Source: Astragalus membranaceus
Lineage: Eukaryota; Streptophyta; Magnoliopsida; Fabales; Fabaceae
Length of the DNA: 64,000 nucleotides
Direction: 5' to 3'
NCBI GenBank assembly: GCA_039519185.1
Contig: CM076847.1
Span: forward strand, 87,764,360-87,828,359
In this document: positions 47,808-58,109 of the stretch, piece by piece
Numbering within the stretch: position 1 is the first letter of the stretch
Layout: every line of letters starts with the position of its first letter
Notes under the pieces: generated by a model
Seen by the model: only the letters and a program-made list of their open reading frames with translations
Databases searched by the model: none
What the model was told of the DNA's origin: nothing
Program-made: the position numbers and the translations under genes

Positions 47808-48438
47808 TTATTCAAATCCTAAATTAGGCAAAGGTATGTAGTTTATTGATACTGAGTTCCTAAATTTAAATTTCTTGTTTGATTTTATTTCTTTATTTCT
47901 TGCATGCATGGTCTCTGATCTATCAACAAAGAATTACTCTATTGTGTAATTCATCCGGCCTTGACAATTTCCTTGTTGCGAAACTTCCAAAGTTCCAATC
48001 CTCACCTCTCTCGTATAGAGTATATAAATAGTTCTTTGAATAAAACATAATTAATTTAAAAAAGTAAATAGTTCTTAATAAAAGCATTAACTAATAAAAA
48101 AATAATAACACTTAAAAGTATTCACAAAAAATATTCTAAATAGTTCTTTGAATAAAATCATAAAAACTGATAAATTGGTATACACCTGCATTGTATATAA
48201 GCAACACTACTTCAATACTATAATTACTGCTCTAGTAATTAAAGGATGCAAAAATTAGGGTTAGAGACTGAACTTCACAAACAAAAGATTGGGCGAAAAA
48301 AATGCTTAGCCTAATGAAATCTAGATTATCAAGTTGAGAGCAACCAAACCTAGCTATTAATTGTAAATAGTTCAAATCCAACCCTCAATAGCTTTGACTA
48401 AATAACAACCATTTTTTATAAACAAATGCTAATCGTTA
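47808..48438. other. AT-rich sequence right of CACTA A, nothing recognised
   Basis: No credible coding frame or RNA gene. The 3-bp flank of the CACTA end is TTA. Confidence 0.4.
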
Positions 48439-48795
48439 GTGAGCTATGTTAGTAGTTAGGATTTTAACCTTGCACCTCCTATCCTACTCAATTCCTTGAA
48501 TCACTACAATTGATTACCGATGAAAAATTCCGTCGCAAATCAATAGTTTCGATGGAAAGAATTTCGTCGCAAAATCCTCGTTGCAAACTCACCCATCACA
48601 AATTCCATCTTAAATCCATCACAAATTTACAACGAATTTGGTTCCATCGATAATGTTCGTAGTTAAATCAGGTTTTCCTTGCAGTAAATTACCCCTTAGA
48701 AACAACCCTACTTTATTGTATATTTTCCAGCACTAGCCATTATCATGATATCTTAAGGAAGGCGCCTTGATGACAACATGAAGCATTTCATGGCC
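48439..48795 (+). repeat. Right member of the direct repeat flanking the CACTA block, with a MITE in it
   Basis: Matches 24428-24570 in two pieces (48439-48469 and 48688-48795), separated by 32 unique bases and the MITE at 48502-48686. Confidence 0.7.
48502..48686. mobile_element. CACTA-type MITE (185 bp)
   Basis: Begins CACTACAATTGATTACCG and ends TTGCAGTA, a two-base variant of TTGTAGTG. The 3-bp duplication AAT lies at 48499-48501 and 48687-48689. Internal TTCCGTCGCAAA words are typical of the group. Confidence 0.7.
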
Positions 48796-50271
48796 CATGC
48801 CTGCCCAAAACCATCAATCACATGGAGTACTAGAGCATAAAGGGAAACAAGGAAGCAATTAGGGAGTGGGAGTGGGGACTAGTTCTTTTAACCTACGTAA
48901 TTAAATTTGGGCTTTCATTCCCTACCCTACTTTTTGATATATCTAATTCAATTTCTTTCCCCCCACGTGTGGCGGAAAGTCCACAATATTTCGCCATCGA
49001 TCAACATTAAACACCCCACACGTGTGTGTTTTTGATAAGATGCCATCAACATCAAAGTCTTGCTAGCTAGCTGCTTTACTCTATGGTCTCTAATTACATG
49101 ACCTAATGTTAATATAACCTTCTGTTTTTTCGACATTTTTTATGCATGAAGCAAAACATGATGTTTCATTTGACATACCTTGTAATATTTTTTAATGAAA
49201 AAAATAAAAAATAGGGGGAACCAAAAGCAAAAGAAAAGCTTCTAAGGCAGACATTTTAGACAATTAACTAACTTTTTAAAGTGAATTTTCGAGGAAACCG
49301 TTTTTTCAAGCCATTTTCTTTGATCCTTCTACGGTTGAACTTTCTAGCTAGCTTCCCTTTATTTTATTTAATACGACTATTCAATAGGTTGATTTAACAT
49401 AACTGGCTGGAAAGGAAAGTTGAGTGTCCTTTGTGTCTGCGGTGCAATTCCAAGAGGAAGAGAAAGTTGAGTTGTGTCCAGAAAAGCATTCCCTTGGTTT
49501 TATTATCACATCACAGCTTTAGTTAACGTGACAGTGTTTGTGATATGTTGGCTATTCTTTCTCTTTTTAGTTAATTCCCAACATGTATCGTGTATCTATG
49601 AGTTGGTTATTTTTGGAGTCGTGTGCTTTGGGTTTTGTTATGTGGTCCAAACAAAAAACCTAACTTGCTGGCTTTTTATAGTTTTCTACTTTTTTCTTTT
49701 GGGTGGGAGGGGGTGGGGGGGGAAATGTGTATTGGTTCGATGTTATTTATATGGTCCATTCCCAAATGTAATGTTAATCTTTTGATTAAATATATATAGT
49801 ACTGGATCCTGCTAAAATTAGAGAATTTTGGTATTGGTCAAATTAAACACCTTTTAAATTTCAATCTTCCAAGAGAGATTATAATTATAAATGAAAATAC
49901 ATATGCAAACTTACATTGGAAACTTCATGATTCACAATTGGAAACAACAACCCTTCTCTCAGAAGACTCTTCCACTGGCTGAGTGACACTAGCTAGTAGC
50001 TTCATCCTCATGATTATCGTCATCTAACAAGTCACTCTATTTTCCATTAAGTAAAGCTAAATCCTTTTGATCAACTTTTATGACGTTAGAAGCAGCTGCA
50101 TTGCTAACCAATATTCGAGTTTCAGGTCTTGAATGAAACACTAGTAGGCCAGGATGAACATACTCGTGTCAACCAACCACACTAATCTTGATTTGGTCGT
50201 GTTATCATTCAGAATCAGAACTGGGTGTTTATGTTGGGAACTTGGGATACAATTTCAGAAGAAGAACATCT
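48796..50271. other. Intergenic sequence, no gene recognised
   Basis: AT-rich with a G-run around 49703-49720. The longest frames (about 100 codons near 49474-49785) have no motif I know and are Phe/Val-rich translations of T-rich DNA. Confidence 0.4.
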
Positions 50272-50504
50272 CACTACTAGAAAAAGCGAAAATACCGACG
50301 CTTACGTTATAGACAAATTCGTTAGTAATTAGTGTGTTAGTTCTTGGATGGGAGGGAAAACAGGGTTCGTCGAACCCCAGACGCTTAAGTTAATGTCTCT
50401 TTTACTCAACCATGTGAGGTACCCTTTTGGGACATAATTATAGATGAATTTTGCCTTTTTTCGTCTATATATTTTCGTCGGTATTTCAGTTTTTCCTAGT
50501 AGCG
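50272..50504. mobile_element. CACTA-type MITE (233 bp)
   Basis: Ends CACTACTAGAAAAA and TTTTTCCTAGTAGCG are inverted repeats. TCT is duplicated at 50269-50271 and 50505-50507. Confidence 0.7.
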
Positions 50505-50859
50505 TCTTTGAGAAAAAGGAAAAAATCAGTATAAGAAACATCACAAGTTTCTTAATCACATTTTTCTCTTCTCCCAAAGATACAATTCTTTTGAAATTCT
50601 ACCTCAGCATGATAAATTCTAGTCTAATCTATTTATACAAATCTATTTATACAAACAAACCACACTTAAATTACCCAAACAAGTCTCCCTATTTACTTGA
50701 CAACTCATCTATCTAAGAACAACATTGTAATTTACTTTCACGCTTTTTTCAAATTTTTTCTCCCAACGCACTTTCTTCTCACTCCCACTATTTTCTACTT
50801 TCTCCTATTTTTTTTTAAAATTTCAAAATTCAAATCAAACCCACCCACTTTCTTTTTCC
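50505..50859. other. Intergenic AT-rich sequence, nothing recognised
   Basis: Only short low-complexity frames. Confidence 0.4.
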
Positions 50860-51277
50860 ACTATCAACTATAATCTACTAATCAACTAAAATAATCAATT
50901 GAAACTATGTGAGATAACTGCATTGATATATAAAAGAAAAAACACGTGATAACTATACTGATATATAAAAAAACACGAGATTAATATCTAAAAAAACAAG
51001 AAGACTTAATGACTATTTAAACTACTGATTAATATTTAAAACACATGTCACAAATATTTGTCACTAATACCTAAAAAACGACAAATAATTGTCATAGATA
51101 TATAATAAAACACGGGATAAATATTTCTTATTGATAATCTACTATCTTTCTTTTACTATCTACTATAATCTACTAATCAACTAAAATAATCAATTTAAAC
51201 TATGAGATAACTGCACTGATATATAAAAAACACGGGATAATTGTACTAATACATAAAAAAATACGAGATAATTGCAA

Positions 51278-51327
<50 letters not shown>

Positions 51328-51430
51328 ACGGGATAGCTGCACTGATATATAAAAAAACACGGGTTAACAACACTGATATATATAAAAACATTGCACTGAT
51401 ATATAAAAAACACTGGATAAATGCACGTAT
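50860..51430. repeat. Degenerate tandem repeats (ACTGATATATAAAAAACACGG type)
   Basis: About a dozen degenerate copies of CTGATATATAAAAAACACGG with GATAACTGCA spacers. A longer block (ACTATAATCTACTAATCAAC...) is repeated at about 50866 and 51165. An (AT)n run lies at about 51278-51323. Confidence 0.75.
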
Positions 51431-51587
51431 TGTTTTAAAGATACTTTTACATTTTTAGATTTTAATATTTATCTATTTTTTATTTGACACTTTTTTTATC
51501 TACTTTAAATTTGTATTTATTTTCACGCGGGTAATGTTTAGACTATTTAAATTATGTCTAAGTTCATTCATAAAAAAACACAACAGC

Positions 51588-51617
51588 ACCCGTGCGTTTG
51601 CACGGGTATCCTACTAG
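51588..51617 (+). mobile_element. Helitron-like 3' terminus
   Basis: A perfect hairpin ACCCGTGC-GTTT-GCACGGGT (51588-51607) is followed after six bases by CTAG (51614-51617) and then T. This is the structure of plant Helitron 3' ends (hairpin, then CTRR, insertion before T). The tandem-repeat block to its left may be the body. The 5' TC end was not located with confidence; TCTACTAT at 51138 is one candidate. Confidence 0.6.
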
Positions 51618-51727
51618 TTCTAATTATGAAGGAACAGATAGGTTCATATATATTTTTCAGATTGTAATTATGTATTGTTTATTATGAAAATTTCTTGCAA
51701 TACCTTAATAATGCAGAAATTTAAATT

Positions 51728-51730
<3 letters not shown>

Positions 51731-51775
<45 letters not shown>

Positions 51776-51785
51776 TATATTTATA
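51731..51785. repeat. (AT)n-rich microsatellite
   Basis: About twenty AT/TA units followed by ATAAATAAATATATATTTA. Confidence 0.85.
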
Positions 51786-53031
51786 TATGGTGGTGTTGCG
51801 GGCGGTGGCCGGTGGTGGAGCTCCGATGGCCGTCACGGTGGCCGACGGCGGAGCTCCAGCGATATTCACAGCCGCATGCAATTGGTTGTGGTTGGAAAAT
51901 TATATAGTTGGATTAGTTTGACTTTGACAGCCCTGCCTCAAACTAGGGTTACGGCTATCTCCCAGTTTCCTACTGAGATTATCCACTATAAATATTGTCT
52001 AAATACAAATATATATTTAGCTCCATGTCTATTGAGGCCACGCAAGTAGTTGATTTATCCCTGTCATGTCTCTTTATTTTCGCATTATTACAATTAATTA
52101 GTCCTAACACTTTTCTTTTTCTTTTTCTTTTTCTTCGATTCCTACCTATCTCAAACCAAAAGGAATTCGAGTTAATCATTTATGTTCCAATAATCCTATC
52201 CAATCAAGTGAAAATAACACCCACCCACATGGTTATGGGCAATCAATGAACAAGTCCCACGTGGGTCCCTTTACCTATCACATGTGTACCGATTCCTCGC
52301 GATCCAACGCTCCAGGATTCGCTCCTCAAATCCCACTGTCTCAATCAAAACCGTTCATTCGTGGTCCCCGGTATTGAGTACCATTGCTTGTCCCTGTTCC
52401 CTCCATTGTCCCCTATCCCTCTCACAACATGCTTTTTCATGTTCCTAAAGTCACCGACAACTATATCTGTGCTTTCAAACCTCACCCCCACGCGCTTCTT
52501 CCCCATCAACCGTGTGGTAGCTTTCACATCTAAGACGGCAGTCCCTAACCCCCCTTATGAGGAGGGTTCATGACTTCACGGATGGTTCGGAGTGGATTTG
52601 TCCACTTTGAATCCTCTCCCTCTCACTCTTATATTTCTATATTTCCATTCATCATCTTTATTTCTCTTTTAATTTTACTCTCTCTTATTATTATTTATAA
52701 TTTTTTAATGATGAGTGAGAGTGAAATTAAGAGAAATGAAGAGGAGGGAGTGAAATGTATGGAGAGTGGAAATGAGAGGATTTATATCGGAATTTGTCCA
52801 AACCCATTAAGCTGGGCCCAAATTAATCGATATCAAATGGGTTGATTTACTCACAAGTCATGCACGAAAATATCATTTTTTTGAAAATGACAAAGATACC
52901 CACTCTATTTTTTAAATGAACCCCTACCTCCCTCATTTTGCTGAAAAAAGTTTTACTCACCTCCTCGGTGGTGGAACTTCTTAGAAGCCCGCCGGAGTCA
53001 CGACGTCCCTCAATAAATATATAATTCTCTT
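51786..53031. other. Intergenic sequence with a GC-rich patch and a fold-back
   Basis: 51786-51880 is GC-rich (GGTGGCCGGTGGTGGAG). 52595-52800 forms an imperfect inverted repeat (GGATTTGTCCACTTTGAATCC against GGATTTATATCGGAATTTGTCC), probably a MITE without defined ends. No gene seen. Confidence 0.4.
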
Positions 53032-53040
53032 TATATGTTA

Positions 53041-53339
53041 GGGTTAAATATGTTTTTAATTCTTATAAAGTTTGAGAATTTTATTTTAAATCGCTATAAA
53101 TAATTTCATTCACACGTTTAGTCCCCATATTTTCCTACATCAATGTTTTAGTCCATCGTGACTTTTAATAGTGCTTTTATGGGTCTTCTAATAGCTCTTA
53201 TAAGCGTTATTAAAAGTTATGAAGGACTAAAAGCATTGTAGACGAAAACGTACGAAATAAAAGTGAGTGAAATTTGTTATAATTAAGAACTAAAAACAAA
53301 ATTATCAAAATTTATAGGGACCAAAAACATATTTAACCC
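53041..53339. mobile_element. MULE-type MITE (299 bp)
   Basis: Inverted ends GGGTTAAATATGTTTTTAA and AAAAACATATTTAACCC. The 9-bp flanks TATATGTTA (53032-53040) and TATATACTA (53340-53348) differ at two positions. Confidence 0.75.
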
Positions 53340-53451
53340 TATATACTACTTCAAAGTCTGAAGGAATGAACATGAATCCTCCTACAATTAATCTGTGCAG
53401 AAACATTTACTACTAAATTTCAATTATAATATGAAATTAATATTTTAGTTC

Positions 53452-53736
53452 GGTAAATAGTCATTTTGGTTCCTAAATATATGAGACGTTGTCATTATAG
53501 TCACTGAATGTATGAAAATAGTAAATACTTCTTTAGGCGTCTCTTCTGTTAGAAATTTTATGGACTAAGTTGACCAACAAAAAAACATTCAAGGATCAAA
53601 ATGATTAGTAGACATATTTGATAGCCAAAATGAATTACAAAAGAGACACTTGAGGATGTATTTGTAATTTTTATACATTCAGGGACTATACTAACAATCA
53701 CTCACACAATTAGGGACTTAAATGACTAGTAGTTTG
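53452..53736. mobile_element. Fold-back MITE, ends approximate
   Basis: GTAAATAGTCATTTTGGT...CTGAATGTATGAAAAT on the left pairs with ATACATTCAGGGACTAT and GGGACTTAAATGACTAG on the right. No clear target duplication. Confidence 0.5.
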
Positions 53737-54240
53737 GAATTTTTTTAAAGTAGATATACTTAAAATTGCAATAATAGTAACTATATATATAATAAATAAT
53801 ATAAACATGTGTGAGGGTAATTACCCCCCCACCCCCCACCCGCAAGTGTTTGTGGGTAATAAAGGGGATGTCAATGTCTTTTACCAAATAGAAGGGGTGT
53901 TCATGTAATTAACCAAAGCTAAGAGGAGGTGCGTGTAATTTTCTCATATAGAAAAATACTTTTTTTCTAACATTCCAACACTCTTGAATAGTCAAAAGAA
54001 TCTAAATTTTAGAAATGTTAAAAAATTTCAAACCAAGTAGATCAATTTTGAGTTGGATAATGAGTTGATGTGGAGTTTTGCTCCAACTATTGAACACCTT
54101 AGCAGTCCCATCCAGTAAATACATTGATTAGTCCGTGACTAAGCGCGTGTTACACACGAAAGTCGGTTTGTATTCCATTGTTTGTTCAATTTAACACCAA
54201 GAGAATAAGTCACCTAGATATTGTCCCACACTATTGTTCC
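53737..54240. other. Upstream region of the Aux/IAA gene
   Basis: AT-rich, with a C-run at 53825-53842. No frame. A TGTCCC word (AuxRE-like TGTCNN) lies just upstream of the TATA box around 54224, which is suggestive but weak evidence for auxin control. Confidence 0.4.
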
Positions 54241-54248
54241 TATAAAAT
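54241..54248 (+). promoter_or_regulatory. TATA box of the Aux/IAA gene
   Basis: TATAAAAT, 111 bases before the start codon. Transcription would start around 54270. Confidence 0.65.
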
Positions 54249-54351
54249 TCCCTAGCATCCAACTAGTCTTACAACAACCGCATTTTCTCCCATCTCTCAA
54301 GTCTCAACAAATCATATTGAACTAACTGCAAAGTTTGGATCTGTAACAGAA

Positions 54352-55309
54352 ATGGAGAATTCATTGGGAAAGCATGAAACAGAGATGAATCTCAAGGACA
54401 CAGAGTTAAGGTTGGGTTTACCCGGAAGTGATGAATCAGAGAAACATTCAAGCAACTATTCTTTTGTTAGAAGCAACAAGAGATCTTCACCAGAAACCAG
54501 TGAAGTAGAATCCATAAGCAAGAGCAATAGCAATATGAATCATTCTAATGTTTCTTCTGATGACCAAGATAGTGTTCCACCTGCAAAGTAAGCAATATTT
54601 TATTTTTTTCATTTTTCATTTTTCATAAGGAAATAAATAAAGAAATTACAAAGTAGCATGTGTTGATGAAAGTGGTTTTGTTTTGTGATGCAGAACACAA
54701 GTAGTTGGATGGCCACCGATTCGATCATTTAGGAAGAATAGTTTGCAACAGAAGAAAGGGGAAGAAAGTGGGATGTATGTGAAAGTGAGTATGGCTGGTG
54801 CACCTTATTTGAGGAAGATAGATCTCAAGGTTTACAATAGCTACCTAGAACTTCTCAAGGCCTTGGAAAATATGTTCAAATGCACATTTGGTAAGAACTA
54901 ATAACAATTTCAAGATTAATTAATAATCTTTTTAATTTCACACATACATACATATATAGAGAAGAAAATTATCATGGGAACTTATTGGTTGATTTTGGAT
55001 TGGATCCAGGTGAATATTCAGAAAGAGAAGGTTACAATGGATCTGAATTCGCTCCTACTTATGAAGATAAAGACGGTGATTGGATGTTAGTTGGAGATGT
55101 TCCTTGGGAGTAAGTTTCTTTTTCTCTATTTCTATCTCTTTTGTATAAAAAAAAAAACTGTTCTTAAAGTAAATATTTGTTGTTTTATGTATATTTATCT
55201 AATCTAATAGTTATTATTTGCTTATATTATTTGCAGCATGTTCATGTCCTCCTGCAAGAGGCTTAGAATCATGAAGGGATCAGAAGCAAAGGGATTGGGT
55301 TGTTTTTGA
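54352..55309 (+). CDS. Aux/IAA auxin-responsive repressor protein, 201 aa, four exons
   Basis: Nuclear repressor that binds auxin response factors, recruits TOPLESS, and is degraded when auxin joins it to TIR1/AFB. Exons: 54352-54587, 54694-54890, 55010-55109 and 55237-55309. All introns are GT-AG and the phases join to an uninterrupted 201-residue frame. All four classical domains are present. Domain I is LRLGL at residues 19-23 (EAR motif). Domain II is VGWPPIRSFRKN around 83-94 (degron core GWPPI). Domain III is YVKVSMAGAPYLRKIDL from 107, with the PB1 lysine K109. Domain IV is YEDKDGDWMLVGDVPW around 162-177, with the acidic OPCA residues D164, D166 and D168. The end is GLGCF. The length fits the small IAA1-4/AUX22 subgroup. 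The stop-containing read-through of exon 1 is intronic. Orthology to a named IAA member cannot be settled by eye. Confidence 0.95.
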
Positions 55310-55506
55310 ACCAGAAAGCATAGCAAAGCTCTTGATGATTAAAAAGATAGAGACACATAGACAGTTGTATTTTCCTTTATTTGTTTGTTTGTTTCAACAA
55401 CTAGTTGTCTTTCAGGCCTGCTTCGTTGGGTATATATACTCTTCTTGTTCTGGATCCTCAAAGGCAAACCTGGGAATGGAGATCAGAAATGAAAATACAT
55501 TAAGAG

Positions 55507-55512
55507 AATAAA
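55507..55512 (+). terminator. Polyadenylation signal of the Aux/IAA gene
   Basis: AATAAA about 200 bases after the stop codon, in a T-rich 3' region. Confidence 0.5.
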
Positions 55513-55619
55513 AGAATATAGTAAATGCCTTTCTAATTGTACAGAGGATATATATAATACTTCATTTTGTTCTGTATTTGTTTAGGTATATAAATATATA
55601 TATATAAATCATGTATACA

Positions 55620-56423
55620 AGAGGGGATCCCCATCCATCAGGAAGGCTGAGCTTTTTTTTCCTTCTCTAATATGGTTTGGTCTTGATTTGATTTGATCCA
55701 TGTTTCTTTCTACTTGATTTCAAGTGTTGAATTAAATAAGGCAAGTGTTATTTGATGCCTGTTTAGTAACTTTGGTGCAAATTATTTATTTGTCAGATTT
55801 ATAACATTATTATACGGTCAAGATTCAAAATATAACAAACAATTCATCTAAGCTCAAATGCAAACACATAAGCTCATATTAATCCAACTCTAAAAAACTA
55901 TACCTCTAGATATCTAGGATAACATTCAATTTAATTTGAGAAAAGTCGTCCTCCATATGATATTCATCTTCATCAATTGCATCTTCTTGCCTTCATTGTG
56001 TTAGGTCATGAAGGAAGCTTAAAACACTAGAGAGATCTCCACATTCTCGGCCAAGAGCAAACATATAAGTGAATCTGACGTCACATCTTTCACCCAAAAC
56101 CTTAAAGTATTAGGTGTATAAGTCCCGACACTTATATATTGTTTAACATGTCGATTTTTATCCAATACTTCTTACTCACTCTAGATACTCTTAACATTTC
56201 AAATCATCTCCAAGTGCATCACTAATACCACCACTATCACTATATCTTCTTCTCGAACCTAAATTGGAGTATCCAAATCTAAAATTTGATCATCAATATC
56301 GTGTTCAGTTTTTTCTAGCTTGCTTCTTCTTGCTCATTCTTGAATTAACCATCACAAAGACAACCACATTCAAGGCCTTTTGCTTGAAACAATCCTTTGG
56401 TTTGTGTGTGCCTAAGTAATTAT
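55620..56423. other. Intergenic sequence, nothing recognised
   Basis: AT-rich, with no credible frame, RNA gene or repeat boundary. Confidence 0.4.
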
Positions 56424-56780
56424 AAAATTATAGGTTTAAATAGTTTTTACCCCCATGCAAATATACCCATTATCCAGTTACCCCATGCAAAAAAAAAGGT
56501 TTAAAAAACACCTTGTAAAATGTAACGTTATCCAGTTACCCCCCTGCTGTTAACTTTTCTGTTAAAAAAATGTAAAATGTAATTTTATCCAGTTACCCCC
56601 CCCCCCCTGACGTCAGTGCCACGTGTCACCATATTATTGGGTCTCTGTGACACGTGGCACTGACATGCCACGTCAGCATCTATGTCACCACTGCCACGTG
56701 GCACTAACATGTGCCACGTCAGCAACCAATGGATGGCTGCCACGTGGCAGTGTTGTTAATTCAAAATAAATCTTTAAAAT

Positions 56781-56860
56781 CCTAAAGTGAGACTTGAACC
56801 CATGACCCCTTACTCACACCCACAACTCCTAACCATTGAGCCAAATTAGTACTTGTGATC
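56781..56860 (-). repeat. tRNA-like segment in the left TIR
   Basis: On the minus strand TTGGCTCAATGGTTAGGAG (A-box-like) is followed about 30 bases on by ATGGGTTCAAGTCTCAC (B-box-like). The right TIR has the mirror copy at about 57594-57665, slightly more degraded. Confidence 0.5.
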
Positions 56861-56986
56861 ATTAACTCATCTACTAATATATATTACATCATTGCCAATT
56901 AAATTAAAAAAAAAAATCTGGGTTGTTCTTCATCATCATCATCATCCCAATTTCAAATTTCAATCAACCAAAAACCCTAAGGATCA

Positions 56987-57518
56987 ATGGCGTCGTCGAA
57001 TTTGATGGCGTCTTCAAATTCAAGAAATTCAGATCCACCTTCTCGTCCTTCCTCCAAACCGCAATTCACCACCCCCAATTTCCTCCCCATTTCCCAAGAT
57101 TCCACCCTCCTCGACGCCCAAATCTCTATTCCCGACGTTCAAAGAACTGTCGACGATGCCCCTCACGGAGACTTTGAGCGGCGGCGGTGGGAGTGGCATG
57201 TTTTCGGTGGATCCTGTGTTCCGTGGGGTGGAGAGTGTTGAAGGGTCGCTGATAGGGTTTGGGAATGGAGTGGAGATGGTTGAAGGAGGAGGAGTGAGAG
57301 GAAAAAGAGGACGCCCTGTTTTGGAACAGTTGGATAAGGCTCAGCAGCAGAGACAGAGGAGAATGATCAATTTTTCAGCAGAGACAGTTGAATGTGGGTT
57401 TTTTCAATTTTTCATTTTTGTTTTGTTTGTGGAATTTTAGGCCTACCAAGTTGAATTGGAGTCCATTGTGGCATTGAAGGTTTGTATATGATAATGATGA
57501 TGATGATGATGATGATGA
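56987..57518 (+). pseudogene. Captured GBF4-like group A bZIP gene fragment
   Basis: The reading starts at 56987 with MASSNLMASSNSRN and runs to about 57165, where a frame change leads into a second segment with FSVDPVFRGVE, then MVEGGGVRGKRGRPVLEQLDKAQQQRQRRMI. That is the region directly before the basic domain of GBF4-type bZIPs. The basic DNA-contact segment itself (normally NRESAARSRERKQ) is lost or scrambled. After an intron-like stretch ending TTTTAG at 57442, AYQVELES (start of the leucine zipper) can be read. The central MTLEDFL-type region of the family is missing. The source protein would bind G-box/ABRE DNA; this copy could not. Confidence 0.75.
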
Positions 57519-57536
57519 ACAACCCAGATTTTTTTT

Positions 57537-58100
57537 TTAATTTAATTGGCAATGATGTAATTTATATTAGTAGATGAGTTAATAATCACAAGTACTAATT
57601 TGGCTCAATGGTTGGGAGTTGTGGGTGTGAGTAAGGGGTCGTGGGATCAAGTCTTACTTTAGGCATTTTAAAGATTTATTTTGAATTAACAACACTGCCA
57701 CGTGGCAGCCATCCATTGGTTGCTGACGTGGCATGTCAGTGCCACGTTTACTTTAGGCATTTTAAAGATTTATTTTGAATTAACAACACTGCCACGTGGC
57801 AGCCATCCATTGGTTGCTGACGTGGCATGTCAGTGCCACGTGGCAGTGGTGACATAGATGCTGACGTGGCATGTTAGTGCCACGTGTCACAGAGACCCAA
57901 TAATATGGTGACACGTGGCACTGACGTCAGGGGGGTAACTGGATAAAATTACATTTTACATTTTGTTTAACAGAAAAGTTAACAGCAGGGGGGTAACTGG
58001 ATAACGTTACATTTTACAAGGTGTTTTTTAAACCTTTTATTTTTGCAGGGGGGTAACTGGATAATGGGTATATTTGCAGGGGGTAAAAAATATTTAAACC
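57537..58100. repeat. Right TIR of the Pack-MULE
   Basis: Mirrors 56433-56910, with an extra 92-base direct duplication. Contains CACGTG at 57699, 57793, 57837, 57881 and 57912; the left TIR has it at 56620, 56651, 56695 and 56741. Confidence 0.85.
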
Positions 58101-58109
58101 AAAATTATA

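Larger units (their letters stand above)
56433..58100 (+). mobile_element. Pack-MULE with long TIRs carrying a bZIP gene fragment (1668 bp)
   Basis: Long terminal inverted repeats (about 480 bp) begin GGTTTAAATAGTTTTTACCCC at the left and mirror at the right. A perfect 9-bp duplication AAAATTATA flanks it (56424-56432 and 58101-58109). The right TIR has an internal direct duplication (57656-57748 and 57749-57840). Between the TIRs lies part of a host bZIP gene including intron sequence, so capture was from genomic DNA. Each TIR holds several CACGTG boxes and a tRNA-like segment. No transposase. Confidence 0.85.

Noticed and set aside
48250..48270. TTAGGGTTAG telomere-like word
   Set aside because: A single occurrence of about one and a half units, not an array.
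49474..49785. 103-codon plus-strand frame
   Set aside because: Phe/Leu/Val-rich translation of T-rich DNA with no conserved motif.
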